A program made the translations under genes and the position numbers. The notes below the pieces were generated by a model, which saw only the letters and a program-made list of their open reading frames with translations, searched no databases and had not been told where the DNA came from. A stretch of 64,000 nt of DNA from the NCBI RefSeq assembly GCF_900696085.1, contig NZ_CAADFC020000011.1, forward strand, positions 124,001 through 188,000, read 5' to 3'. Of this stretch, positions 35,595 to 43,503 are shown piece by piece (position 1 is the first letter of the stretch; each line of letters begins with the position of its first letter). Source of the DNA: Bradyrhizobium ivorense. GTDB lineage: Bacteria > Pseudomonadota > Alphaproteobacteria > Rhizobiales > Xanthobacteraceae.

Positions 35595-36794
35595 TTAAGG
35601 CACTCCGCGTGCCGGCGGCGCCGGATCCAGCGCCTCCTGCTCCAGGTGGCGCACATCCGATGCATACGCCAACCACTCCGCCAGCTCACGGATCGCACTG
35701 CGGGACCTTGCGATCGAGGCCAAGCTCGGATCCGCATCTGCCGGCTGGCCCGATTTCTCAGCCAGCTCCTTGGTCATCAGGTGCGGTTGCGGCCCCCGCG
35801 GCAGGTTTTCCTCCAGGTAGCGGAAAATGCGCACGCCGCCACCATCCACATCGCCCCAGTGAAGAAACGGCACGTCGGCCGGCACAGTCGCCAGAACCTT
35901 TGCTAGAAGCTCGATGACCCCCGCCGCCGGGAAGCCGCCGGTGTAGACGACCAGACTGTCGTCCTCGATCTCGCGAACCTGCCGATTGAAGCTCGTATAG
36001 TTCTCGATCGTCAGGATCGCCGTCGGACGCTCCAAAACCGAGAGTTGCAGCAACATCTCCGGATGAATGGACGCGAACGGCTTGGCACGGCCATCGACCA
36101 GATGACCGCCAGCCCCCTCAACTGCGACCGGCCCCCTCAAGTGAACGGGATGGCTAAATCGCTCGAGTCCGATGTGCGTCCAGATCACGTCGGCCGCAGC
36201 GCCCGGCTGGCCGATTTGAACCCCGAGAACGGCAGCGAGCCGCGAAGCGTGCCGATCGAACGCCTTCGTGTCGTTCGTCGCCTGGTGAGAAAAGCTTCGC
36301 GCGTCCAATCCTCGGGCCTCCTGCCGCGAGATGGACGCCAACAGCGTGAAGAACTCCTTGGCGGCATCGGCCTGGCCGGCTGTCAGGCGATAGGCAGCCT
36401 CGCCGCGCTCCCACCTGGCCGTCATCTCGTCCAAGAGGCTGGCGACCCATGGCTCGCCGGCCTCTGCGACGGGAAGCAACACCTGCCTGACGCGCTGCGC
36501 GGTCGCCGGCGCTGTCGGACGCCCGAGCTGTCTGGCGAGTAGTTCAGGGTCGCGAACTCGGACCCGCTCGATCAGGTGGCCCCGGTCTCTCTTGCCCCAC
36601 TGCACGTCAACCGCACCGAATCTCTCCGCTGCGATCATCAGATCGTGGAAGCGGCTCACCTGCTGCGCGGTCGAGAGCCTGTCGTACTCCGGGGCTGCGG
36701 ATGCTGGCCGGGAGCGATCCGGATTGCGCTCGCTCCGCTCTAGCAGCCGTTCGAGGAATTCGATACCGACATCCGTCGTGCGAACGTCGGTCAT
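35595..36794 (-). CDS. jetD: Wadjet protein JetD (topoisomerase-VI-like nuclease subunit)
   Basis: A 399-residue protein with an N-terminal DUF3322-like and a C-terminal DUF2220 (TOPRIM) domain. Motifs: the metal-site Glu in AILTIENYTSFNRQV, VVYTGGFPAAGVIELL, and the Asp cluster HWGDVDGGGVRIFRYLEENL. JetD is the nuclease of the Wadjet complex and cuts closed circular plasmid DNA after loop extrusion by JetABC. ATG 36794 overlaps the jetC stop (ATGA), showing tight coupling. All key residues seem present, so the subunit is predicted active. Confidence 0.92.
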   Translation of the reverse strand: MTDVRTTDVGIEFLERLLERSERNPDRSRPASAAPEYDRLSTAQQVSRFHDLMIAAERFGAVDVQWGKRDRGHLIERVRVRDPELLARQLGRPTAPATAQRVRQVLLPVAEAGEPWVASLLDEMTARWERGEAAYRLTAGQADAAKEFFTLLASISRQEARGLDARSFSHQATNDTKAFDRHASRLAAVLGVQIGQPGAAADVIWTHIGLERFSHPVHLRGPVAVEGAGGHLVDGRAKPFASIHPEMLLQLSVLERPTAILTIENYTSFNRQVREIEDDSLVVYTGGFPAAGVIELLAKVLATVPADVPFLHWGDVDGGGVRIFRYLEENLPRGPQPHLMTKELAEKSGQPADADPSLASIARSRSAIRELAEWLAYASDVRHLEQEALDPAPPARGVP

Positions 36795-39700
36795 TCTGCG
36801 GCCTGATCCTGCGGGACGACCGCAGCCTTTTCGGCCGCGATCAACTCGGATTTGAACACGTCGAAGCCCTTACGGTACGGATCGATCGCGACAATCGCGT
36901 CGCGGGCCTTCTCGGTCAAGAATTCGGTGTCGATCATCACCTGATTGCCAAGCCGGTTCACGTTCACGACGGTGTCGACCACTTCCATGAACACATGCCG
37001 CTTTTCGTCTGGCGTGGCCAGCATGACCTGGAGCCCCAAGTCACGCATGAATTCCGAGCACTGACCGATCGCCTTCGTGTCCAATCGATTGAAGGCCTCG
37101 TCGAAGATCGCGAGGGACAGCCCGCTCTCCCCGGTGCGCCGGTTCTGGTACGTGGCGGCCAACGAGGCACCGATGGCGATGTAGAACGGCAACTGGCCTT
37201 CACCACCGGATCCCGTGCCCGCGCGGCTAGTCAGCGACGATCGGATCTTGCCTTCGGCATCCTGGATGTAGAGCTCGAAATTGAAATACTTGCGCGGATC
37301 CTCGATTTCCTCGGTCCGAGCCTCCGGATTCGACAGGATCTCCTCGATCTGACGGACCGCGCGCATCATCGGCGTGTTCGCATCCCCGGTGCGATCGCCG
37401 AAGAGCGGTAGATTGAACTCCGGCTTCCTGGATTCCTCAACGAGCTCGATCATGTCGACATGGGTCGGGGCCTCCAGCGCCTTGAACGAATAGTAGTCCC
37501 GCCCGTGGAACTGACGATCCTTCAGGTGACGGTTGAGCTCGTTCAGAGTGGCCTTGATGCCGGTGAAGGCATCGTCGAGGCGATGAAGGAGATCGTCGCG
37601 GAAGGCCGATGTCATCTCGGTTGCGGCGTTCCGGCACTGCTCCTCATACTGGACCAGTTCGTGCCCATCGAGGCGCTCCTTTTCGGCCGCGGCCCACTGC
37701 TCGACGGCCGTCGGCGTCGCCTCTTCGGCCGTGAATGGCGGCACGACATGGAATTCCTGGCCATGCTTGTTAATCGCCCCGGTCATTTCGCGCATGAGAC
37801 TCGAGCGGCGATCCGTCGAGCGGCGATCCCGATCCGCGACGAAGCCAGCTATGAGGTTCTGTATTGATTCGGTGGCGATCGCAGGGACCTGCCCCTGGTA
37901 CTCACGCATGGCCGGCGATTGCGGAAAGCTTTCCCGCATCTGGCGCGCGCGGTCGCGCCGCGCCGCCGACAAGGCTTCGCGGTTGTTTTTCAAGTAGTCC
38001 TCGTACGCGCCATCGGCCTTATCTCGAGCACTTTTCGCAGTATCGAAGGCCTTCTGCGTCTCCGACTTCTTACGGCCGGCCGTCTCGACTTCGCCGGCGA
38101 GGCGCTCCAGATCGGCGACGAGCTTGGGATCGCGATTTCGCTTGGCGTCCTCGATGTTTTTCCCGATCTCGGCGAGCTTGCGGTCGAAAGCGGCCAGGTC
38201 GGCACCGCATCCGGAGCAGGTCAGACCAGCTTTGATCATCTTCTCGAAGCGGGCGAACATGTCCTCGAACAACCGCGCCTCATCCTCCAGCCGACCAACT
38301 TCGCGCGCCCGCTCGGCGAGCTGCCGCTCAAGTTCTTTTCGCTCGGCTTCAAGTTGCTGACGCATTTGGCCCTGTGTGGCGCGCCCCAGCTTGAGGTGCT
38401 CAGGCCTGGGTAGCCGTCGGATCGTCCGCCCGCCCTGCATCATCCGGTCGGGGGTGATGGCGTTCTCGGCGGCGACCATCCTGTCCATGGTCTCCACCAT
38501 CATCAGCCGGCCGAGCCGATAGTTGAGGAAGGCTCGAGCATGCCGGTTTTCCGTGCTGATGATCTGCGCCAACGAGCCCTTCTCGGCGGGTCGTGTACTG
38601 TCGGTCTTGGTCGTGTTGATGACCTCGGCATGTTGGAATGAATACTCGCCTCCTTCCCGGTAGATCTCCAGGGCGCGGACGGCCCGACCAGGCTCCACGA
38701 TCAGCGCCTCACGGGAGCGACCCAGGACGGCCTCGGCCGCCATTCGCCATTTGTCGTCGCGGATTTCCACCAGATCGCACAGCGGCTCGGCCTCGATACC
38801 GTGCGAACGAAGCTGATCGATCAGATCCCGGGTGCCGCGCTCGATAGGACTGAGCCCTTGGTCCATCCGCTTCAGATTGCTGTCGATCTGATCGATGCGA
38901 TCCTGAAGATCCTTTGTCGCGACACGGGCAGTGAAATGGGCATCCGAGAACGTCTTGCGGACCGCCGCAAGCCGCTCCTGGTCAACGGCGACAAGCGCCG
39001 CGTCGAGATGCGAGGCGCTATCCTTCCAGTCGTCCGGGAGCGTCTTGTCCCATTCGGAAAGTGGCGCCCTTCCTCGCGCGACGACGACCGCGCTGAGCAG
39101 CGCATGCAGCAGGTCGTCACGACGAACCAGCAGATTGAGTTCGACGGCCTTCTTGACCGAAGCGATGAGACCATCGATGTCCTTGACTGGCGCGATGGCG
39201 TTGGCGCGCTGGCTCAGCGTTGCGGTCTTGTCCGATTCGTACATCTGGGCAAGCTGCTCGGCGTCGCTGGTCCTGATCGAGAGTTCGATTGTCTTGTGCT
39301 CGGCGACAAGCGTGGCGTGTCGGGCCGCGGCCGCGGTCGCTTCGACTTCGGCTTTGCCTGCGGCGCTCCGGAGCTGCGCCAGGGCTTCTTCCTGTCGCCT
39401 GGCCTCCCGGCGAAACCTCTCCCATTCCAGGCGGGCGATCTGCCAGCTAGTGGTTGCGATAACACGCTCGTTTTCGACCACGCGGCTGACGATGCGCAAG
39501 ATCCCCGCCAGGCTCGCGCTTTGCGCCTTCAATTCCTCGATGCGGCGCGTCAGAGAACGCCAATGTTCGATACCGCGCCGAAGCCTATCGACCTGGATGG
39601 GCTGAACGTCGAGAACGTAGTTCCGAACGAAATCCGTGGGATTGTCGACCGGCTTCAGCAGGAGGGCATTCCGGAAGGCCTTCTGGAAGCGCCTGGGGTC

Positions 39701-40291
39701 GAGCGGAAACCCGGCCGGCGACAAGGCCCTGAGTGATTCTGCCACGAAGTCGGTTGCGCTCGAGAACGCGTCGTCGACTTCGATTTTGCGAGCGCGCAGA
39801 GCGTTGCGCACGGCATGCCACTGCAGCGTCTCGACCTCATCGTCGCCGACCGCCGCGAGGATGTCCTCCTTTGTCAGCGCGCCCTTGGCAATGAACCGCG
39901 CCTCGCAGGACTCGTCGCTTCTCGATGCCGATGCCGAAAAGGCCACGCCCAGGCTCACCGCCGAGCCGTCGTCGAGATCCTCGAAGACCAGGATGATGTA
40001 CGTGTAGGCGTGCTGGCGCGTCGGCTCCGACCGCTCGCCCTTCTCGTCGAGCGAGACCACGCCGAGGCAGTAGTCGCGCAGCGTCCGCTTGCTCCTGACG
40101 TTGCTCTGGGCACTCGGATTGAAGCGGATGCTGGCCATACTCGCACCGGAAAGCACGGTCTGCACTGCGTCGATGATCGCCGATTTCCCCGCGCCGTTCG
40201 GGCCGATGATGGCGGTCATGCCGCGCATATCGACCTGCTGCGCTCGGAACAGGTACCAATCGACCAGGATGATGCGACGGAGTTCGATCAC
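36791..40291 (-). CDS. jetC: Wadjet protein JetC (SMC/MukB-like ATPase)
   Basis: A 1166-residue SMC-type ATPase starting at GTG 40291, which overlaps the jetB stop (GTGA). Walker A is GPNGAGKSAIIDAVQ (residues 30-44). Two long coiled coils flank a hinge, and a zinc-hook-like CSGCG lies in KAGLTCSGCGADLAAFDRKL. Near the C-terminus the signature loop GSGGEGQLPFYIAIGASLAA is followed by Walker B LSLAIFDEAFNRLD. JetC is the DNA-translocating motor of the anti-plasmid Wadjet complex. Its length suits the family and no break is seen. Frames further upstream in the same register belong to antisense-free overlap with jetB and are not coding. Confidence 0.93.
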   Translation of the reverse strand: MIELRRIILVDWYLFRAQQVDMRGMTAIIGPNGAGKSAIIDAVQTVLSGASMASIRFNPSAQSNVRSKRTLRDYCLGVVSLDEKGERSEPTRQHAYTYIILVFEDLDDGSAVSLGVAFSASASRSDESCEARFIAKGALTKEDILAAVGDDEVETLQWHAVRNALRARKIEVDDAFSSATDFVAESLRALSPAGFPLDPRRFQKAFRNALLLKPVDNPTDFVRNYVLDVQPIQVDRLRRGIEHWRSLTRRIEELKAQSASLAGILRIVSRVVENERVIATTSWQIARLEWERFRREARRQEEALAQLRSAAGKAEVEATAAAARHATLVAEHKTIELSIRTSDAEQLAQMYESDKTATLSQRANAIAPVKDIDGLIASVKKAVELNLLVRRDDLLHALLSAVVVARGRAPLSEWDKTLPDDWKDSASHLDAALVAVDQERLAAVRKTFSDAHFTARVATKDLQDRIDQIDSNLKRMDQGLSPIERGTRDLIDQLRSHGIEAEPLCDLVEIRDDKWRMAAEAVLGRSREALIVEPGRAVRALEIYREGGEYSFQHAEVINTTKTDSTRPAEKGSLAQIISTENRHARAFLNYRLGRLMMVETMDRMVAAENAITPDRMMQGGRTIRRLPRPEHLKLGRATQGQMRQQLEAERKELERQLAERAREVGRLEDEARLFEDMFARFEKMIKAGLTCSGCGADLAAFDRKLAEIGKNIEDAKRNRDPKLVADLERLAGEVETAGRKKSETQKAFDTAKSARDKADGAYEDYLKNNREALSAARRDRARQMRESFPQSPAMREYQGQVPAIATESIQNLIAGFVADRDRRSTDRRSSLMREMTGAINKHGQEFHVVPPFTAEEATPTAVEQWAAAEKERLDGHELVQYEEQCRNAATEMTSAFRDDLLHRLDDAFTGIKATLNELNRHLKDRQFHGRDYYSFKALEAPTHVDMIELVEESRKPEFNLPLFGDRTGDANTPMMRAVRQIEEILSNPEARTEEIEDPRKYFNFELYIQDAEGKIRSSLTSRAGTGSGGEGQLPFYIAIGASLAATYQNRRTGESGLSLAIFDEAFNRLDTKAIGQCSEFMRDLGLQVMLATPDEKRHVFMEVVDTVVNVNRLGNQVMIDTEFLTEKARDAIVAIDPYRKGFDVFKSELIAAEKAAVVPQDQAAE

Positions 40292-40929
40292 GCCTGCACC
40301 TCGCTCGCGGCGTCGGTCTTTGCCGTCGCTGCGGTCGAGCGCGAGACGAACTCTTCGAGGGAGCCGAGCGTGTCCTTGGAGACCACAATCGGCAGGGCAG
40401 GCCGCAGGAACAGGGTGAAGTTCCTGTCGTCCCGATCCTCGATCTGGACGAGCCCGCGCTGCCTGAAGCCGGCCAGGATTTCCTTCACGCGCCCGAAGTT
40501 GGGTCGCTCCCGGTGGGTCCGGTCCTCGTAGATCTGCAGGATCTGCTCGCTCTCGACCTCGACCTCGCCGAATTCCTTGGCCTCGAACCGAGTGAACGCC
40601 TCCTCGTAGTGGAGCCGCAGCACCAGCAGGAGCAAGCTCTCGTCGAGTTTCATGCTTTGACGCGGAGGCAGCTCGTTCGCCACCAGGCCGACGTAGCCGT
40701 CGTTCGGCCTGCCCACGACGCGGTAACCGAGCGCATCGAACAGGTTTTCGAAGTAGCCCGTGTAGCGGCGGAGCAGCTCGTAGGAGGTCTTCACGCCCCA
40801 ATCGTTCTCGTAGATGAACTGGGTGCGCCAGAGCGCCTGGGCGGCCTGACGCAGTTCCTTCTGCAACTGGTCGCCGTCCTGCCCTTCGGAGTCCGCGTCG
40901 TCGATGATTTTGGAAAGATCACGCAGCAT
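40288..40929 (-). CDS. jetB: Wadjet protein JetB (MukE-like, DUF4194)
   Basis: A 213-residue winged-helix, kite-type subunit. The segments ALWRTQFIYENDWGVKTSYE, LRRYTGYFENLFDALGYRV and KLDESLLLLVLRLHYEEAFT are typical of DUF4194. In Wadjet JetB dimers bind JetA and the JetC neck to form the loop-extruding condensin-like core. Its start overlaps the end of jetA by 11 bases and its stop overlaps jetC. It appears intact. Confidence 0.9.
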   Translation of the reverse strand: MLRDLSKIIDDADSEGQDGDQLQKELRQAAQALWRTQFIYENDWGVKTSYELLRRYTGYFENLFDALGYRVVGRPNDGYVGLVANELPPRQSMKLDESLLLLVLRLHYEEAFTRFEAKEFGEVEVESEQILQIYEDRTHRERPNFGRVKEILAGFRQRGLVQIEDRDDRNFTLFLRPALPIVVSKDTLGSLEEFVSRSTAATAKTDAASEVQA

Positions 40930-42334
40930 CGGCCGTGGTCCTCGTTCTATCGATCCGGAAGGCGGTCACGTCGATCCAGTCGTTGGCAGTGCGCCCCTCC
41001 TCGATCGTGATCGTGAATTCGCCCAGCCGCACAGAGCGACCGACCGCAGCCAGGTTCGGGATAGCCCGATAGGCGAAGAGATCGGGAATGCTCTCGATCT
41101 CGATCTCAGATGATGACACGGCGTCGCGGCCTTGCATGTGCCGGCGAGCGAACTCGAGCAGCTTCTGGTCGGACACGCGCACCATCCGGTCGAACTCGGT
41201 AGTGGCCTGGACGTAGGCGCGCAGATAGGGATCCTGTTTCGGGACCTTGAAGCGCGTCCGCTCGGGCGGCGCCTTCGGAGGAGGCGGCGTGTACAGCGCG
41301 AGCGACGTGATCGGCAGACCCACATCCGGCGACCTCAGGCGGATCTCCACCTCGTCAGTGCCGATTTTCGAGAGTTGCTCGATCAACCGGACGATCCGCT
41401 CGGCCGAACCCTCTCCCATGACGTCCATGTAGTGGACGGTGGTGCGGATGCGGCGCTCGAGGCGATCACGGAAGTCCTCGATCTTGTCCATGAAGGGACC
41501 GACGTCCTCGAACACGCTCTTGATCTTCTCGAGCTCAGCGATGACGCGTTCTTCGGCCGTCGCGACCGTGGCGCCCGGGGCCATGACGCCCTGCTCGATG
41601 TAGGCGCGCGAAATCTTGCCGACGAGCCCGGCATCCGCAAGCATGTCGCCCGCCAGCGAGGCGATCGTGCGACGGTGACGATAGGGATTGTTGGACGTCT
41701 TGAGCTGCTTGTAGTCGGCGATCAGCAGCCCATCGACGAAGTCCTGGAAGAACGTGCGGAGGATGGCCGCCGCATTCGGATTGCCAAGAATGCGGTCCTC
41801 GATCTCGCGCATGCCGGCGAGGATGCGACGCATGCTGCGGGCGAACCGCAGAGCCGTGTCGTGCGCGTTGGCCAAGCCCTGGGCCATCGTCTCCGGCTCG
41901 CGGTTCGCGGCCTCGAGGTTGTTCTTGACGTCGACCACGGCGCCGGCGACGCGAACGCGGCTGTTTCCGAAGTCGGTGATCGCGCCCAAGACCATGAACG
42001 CGTCCGGGTTCATGTCGACGTAAGTGCGCCACTTCTCGGTCTCTTCAGTAAGCCAGCCGGTGTCGCGGAGGCGATAATAGGCGAGATAGTGGGCTTGGCT
42101 CGTGGTTTGATCCTCATCAGGATCGCCCTCGGAAAGATCGCCCATGGATCCGATGCCGAACTCGGAGAGCCCTATCTCGATCTGCTTGACGACCTCCTCC
42201 CTGAGCGGCGTCTCAAGGATGCGTGCCGAGTAGACCCGCTCATAGAGCCGCATCAGCAGGCGCGCATAGACGTGCTTCTTCGGCCCCGACAAGGGCTTGA
42301 AAAGGGTCTCCGGAAGGTAACCAAACAGCTTCAT
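40919..42334 (-). CDS. jetA: Wadjet protein JetA (MukF-like kleisin)
   Basis: A 471-residue kleisin-like subunit. The N-terminus FGYLPETLFKPLSGPKKHVY then ARLLMRLYERVY forms the family's winged-helix start; the middle is helical (AHDTALRFARSMRRILAGMR) and the C-terminus ends with a winged-helix-like region. JetA bridges the two JetC heads and recruits JetB. It is the first jet gene, with GAGGG nine bases before its ATG. A small gene 68 bases upstream on the same strand may be co-transcribed. Confidence 0.9.
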   Translation of the reverse strand: MKLFGYLPETLFKPLSGPKKHVYARLLMRLYERVYSARILETPLREEVVKQIEIGLSEFGIGSMGDLSEGDPDEDQTTSQAHYLAYYRLRDTGWLTEETEKWRTYVDMNPDAFMVLGAITDFGNSRVRVAGAVVDVKNNLEAANREPETMAQGLANAHDTALRFARSMRRILAGMREIEDRILGNPNAAAILRTFFQDFVDGLLIADYKQLKTSNNPYRHRRTIASLAGDMLADAGLVGKISRAYIEQGVMAPGATVATAEERVIAELEKIKSVFEDVGPFMDKIEDFRDRLERRIRTTVHYMDVMGEGSAERIVRLIEQLSKIGTDEVEIRLRSPDVGLPITSLALYTPPPPKAPPERTRFKVPKQDPYLRAYVQATTEFDRMVRVSDQKLLEFARRHMQGRDAVSSSEIEIESIPDLFAYRAIPNLAAVGRSVRLGEFTITIEEGRTANDWIDVTAFRIDRTRTTADAA

Positions 42335-42402
42335 CTATCGGTCCCTCAGACGGCGGATTGAACCGCGGCGACTGCGCAACCGCAAGGAAAAACAGAGGAG
42401 TT

Positions 42403-42594
42403 TCAGGATGTTCTCCTTGATTTTCTCCGCTTTAAGAGTTCCTTCGCCGCCTGCTCCATGATGTCCCAGGCAGCCCGCTGCTCGTCGATGGCCACCTGCT
42501 TGATGTCCGCGATCACGTCGGGATGCATCATCGTCAGGAACTGAACCCTGTCCCCGATGGGGGTTCGCTTCCCCGGCTTCCTCTTTCCGACCAT
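42403..42594 (-). CDS. Small DNA-binding-like protein ahead of the Wadjet operon
   Basis: A 63-residue basic protein: GKRKPGKRTPIGDRVQFLTM then MHPDVIADIKQVAIDEQRAA and WDIMEQAAKELLKRRKS. A short beta-like strand (RVQFLTM) followed by two helices fits a ribbon-helix-helix or ParG-like fold, as in plasmid partition regulators and antitoxins. It ends 68 bases before jetA on the same strand. Two matched palindromes lie 80-115 bases upstream of its ATG and could be its operator. It may autoregulate the Wadjet operon. The fold assignment is by eye only. Confidence 0.55.
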   Translation of the reverse strand: MVGKRKPGKRTPIGDRVQFLTMMHPDVIADIKQVAIDEQRAAWDIMEQAAKELLKRRKSRRTS

Positions 42595-42672
42595 CCATCC
42601 GTCCGCTGCGCGATAAGCCTTCCTTACCCATAAGGCCGCCGCGACGTGCGCGCCAGAGTCGGCGGTGTCCGT

Positions 42673-42708
42673 CTTATATAAGAGGCCCCCAGCTTCTTAT
42701 ATAAGAAG
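42673..42708. promoter_or_regulatory. Paired palindromes upstream of the Wadjet operon (candidate operator)
   Basis: CTTATATAAG at 42673-42682 and the 16-base perfect palindrome CTTCTTATATAAGAAG at 42693-42708 share the same 10-base core. Their centres are 23 bases apart, about two helical turns. They sit between the divergent small regulator gene (42594) and the plus-strand gene (42789), an ideal place for an autoregulatory operator. Each also contains a TATATAAG -10-like core. Confidence 0.6.
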
Positions 42709-42788
42709 TGGGCGCTAAGCCCTTGACTCCAGCTGACCTTCTAGCTTTGAATTTTCTTGTTTCTTTCACTGTAGCGTTTAGGTCAGTC

Positions 42789-43382
42789 ATGTCGAGCAGC
42801 GTCGAAAACTGGAAGGTCGAGCTTATCGAGGCTCACCGCGACCTCTTCGCTCCGCCGTGCGACGCCGCATTGGCGGCCCAAGGCGCCCCCGAGTGCGGGC
42901 CTGGTTGGCACGACCTGCTCGACCGGATGTGCGTCCGGAATCCGGATCGCGGTCCAGGCCGCCGCCGGACCTTCAAGTTCAGCCAGATCAAAGAAAAGTA
43001 CGGCACCCTGCGCGTCTATTGGGACGGCAGCTTGTCTTCGGAAGCGACCATCCAGGTCGAGGAGGCCATCGCGCTGGCGGAAGCCCGCAGCGCGACCTGC
43101 TGCGAGATCTGCGAGATCTATCGCTATGACGTGCTTGGCGAGGCAGCGCCGAAACGCGTCGTCTTCGGCAACGTGCCGCAGCCGGATTCCAATCCGGATT
43201 TCAAGGGGCCGGATGGGATGGCCTTCGGAACGGACGGTCGGCTCTATTGCGCGGTCTACAACCAGAAGAACGTCACAGTGCTCGACCGCCCGAGGCGCGG
43301 TCGCCGATCGTCTGGTCCTGGACGGACCCCAGCCGACGAATTGTGCCTTTGCGCTGGAAGGCAGGAAGCTGCGCGTCACTGA
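42789..43382 (+). CDS. Chimeric ORF: conserved hypothetical protein fused out of register to SMP-30 sequence
   Basis: From ATG 42789 the first 112 residues form a conserved island/plasmid protein: SSSVENWKVELIEAHRDLF, GPGWHDLLDRMCVRNP, FKFSQIKEKYGTLRVYWDGS and ALAEARSATCCEICE. It normally continues with further cysteines, but at about 43125 the sequence changes to a beta-propeller lactonase (KRVVFGNVPQPDSNPDFKGP). The last 30 residues are junk after a frame break. I read this as a recombination junction that truncated both genes. The N-terminal part may be a DNA- or nucleotide-interacting protein; its function is unknown. Confidence 0.55.
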   Translation: MSSSVENWKVELIEAHRDLFAPPCDAALAAQGAPECGPGWHDLLDRMCVRNPDRGPGRRRTFKFSQIKEKYGTLRVYWDGSLSSEATIQVEEAIALAEARSATCCEICEIYRYDVLGEAAPKRVVFGNVPQPDSNPDFKGPDGMAFGTDGRLYCAVYNQKNVTVLDRPRRGRRSSGPGRTPADELCLCAGRQEAARH

Positions 43383-43458
43383 GGTTGGCAAAGGCCAGGT
43401 CGAGGAGATTGACATGGCCTGCGATGGCCTGGCGCTGCATCTGCCGAAATTCGCCTGA
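43126..43458 (+). pseudogene. SMP-30/gluconolactonase 3' remnant
   Basis: Reading RVVFGNVPQPDSNPDFKGPD then GMAFGTDGRLYCAVYNQKNV and TVLD, followed after a frame change near 43295 by VADRLVLDGPQPTNCAFALE with GRKLRVTEVGKGQVEEIDM. GPDGMAFG and TNCAF are typical blades of the SMP-30/gluconolactonase/LRE propeller. Only the last third is left. It converges on the TRAP/transketolase operon and was probably part of the same sugar-acid pathway before the island inserted. Confidence 0.75.
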
Positions 43459-43503
43459 CGAGATGCCCTCGCGATGTTTCCCGCGAGGGCGCCTCGCCCG
43501 TTA

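Noticed and set aside
36792..40801. Extension of jetC upstream to 40801
   Set aside because: It would overlap all of jetB; the GTG at 40291 with GTGA overlap and family start MIELRRI-type residues fits better.
41132..42361. Plus-strand 409-codon frame over jetA
   Set aside because: Antisense shadow; jetA matches the Wadjet family and overlaps jetB in operon style.
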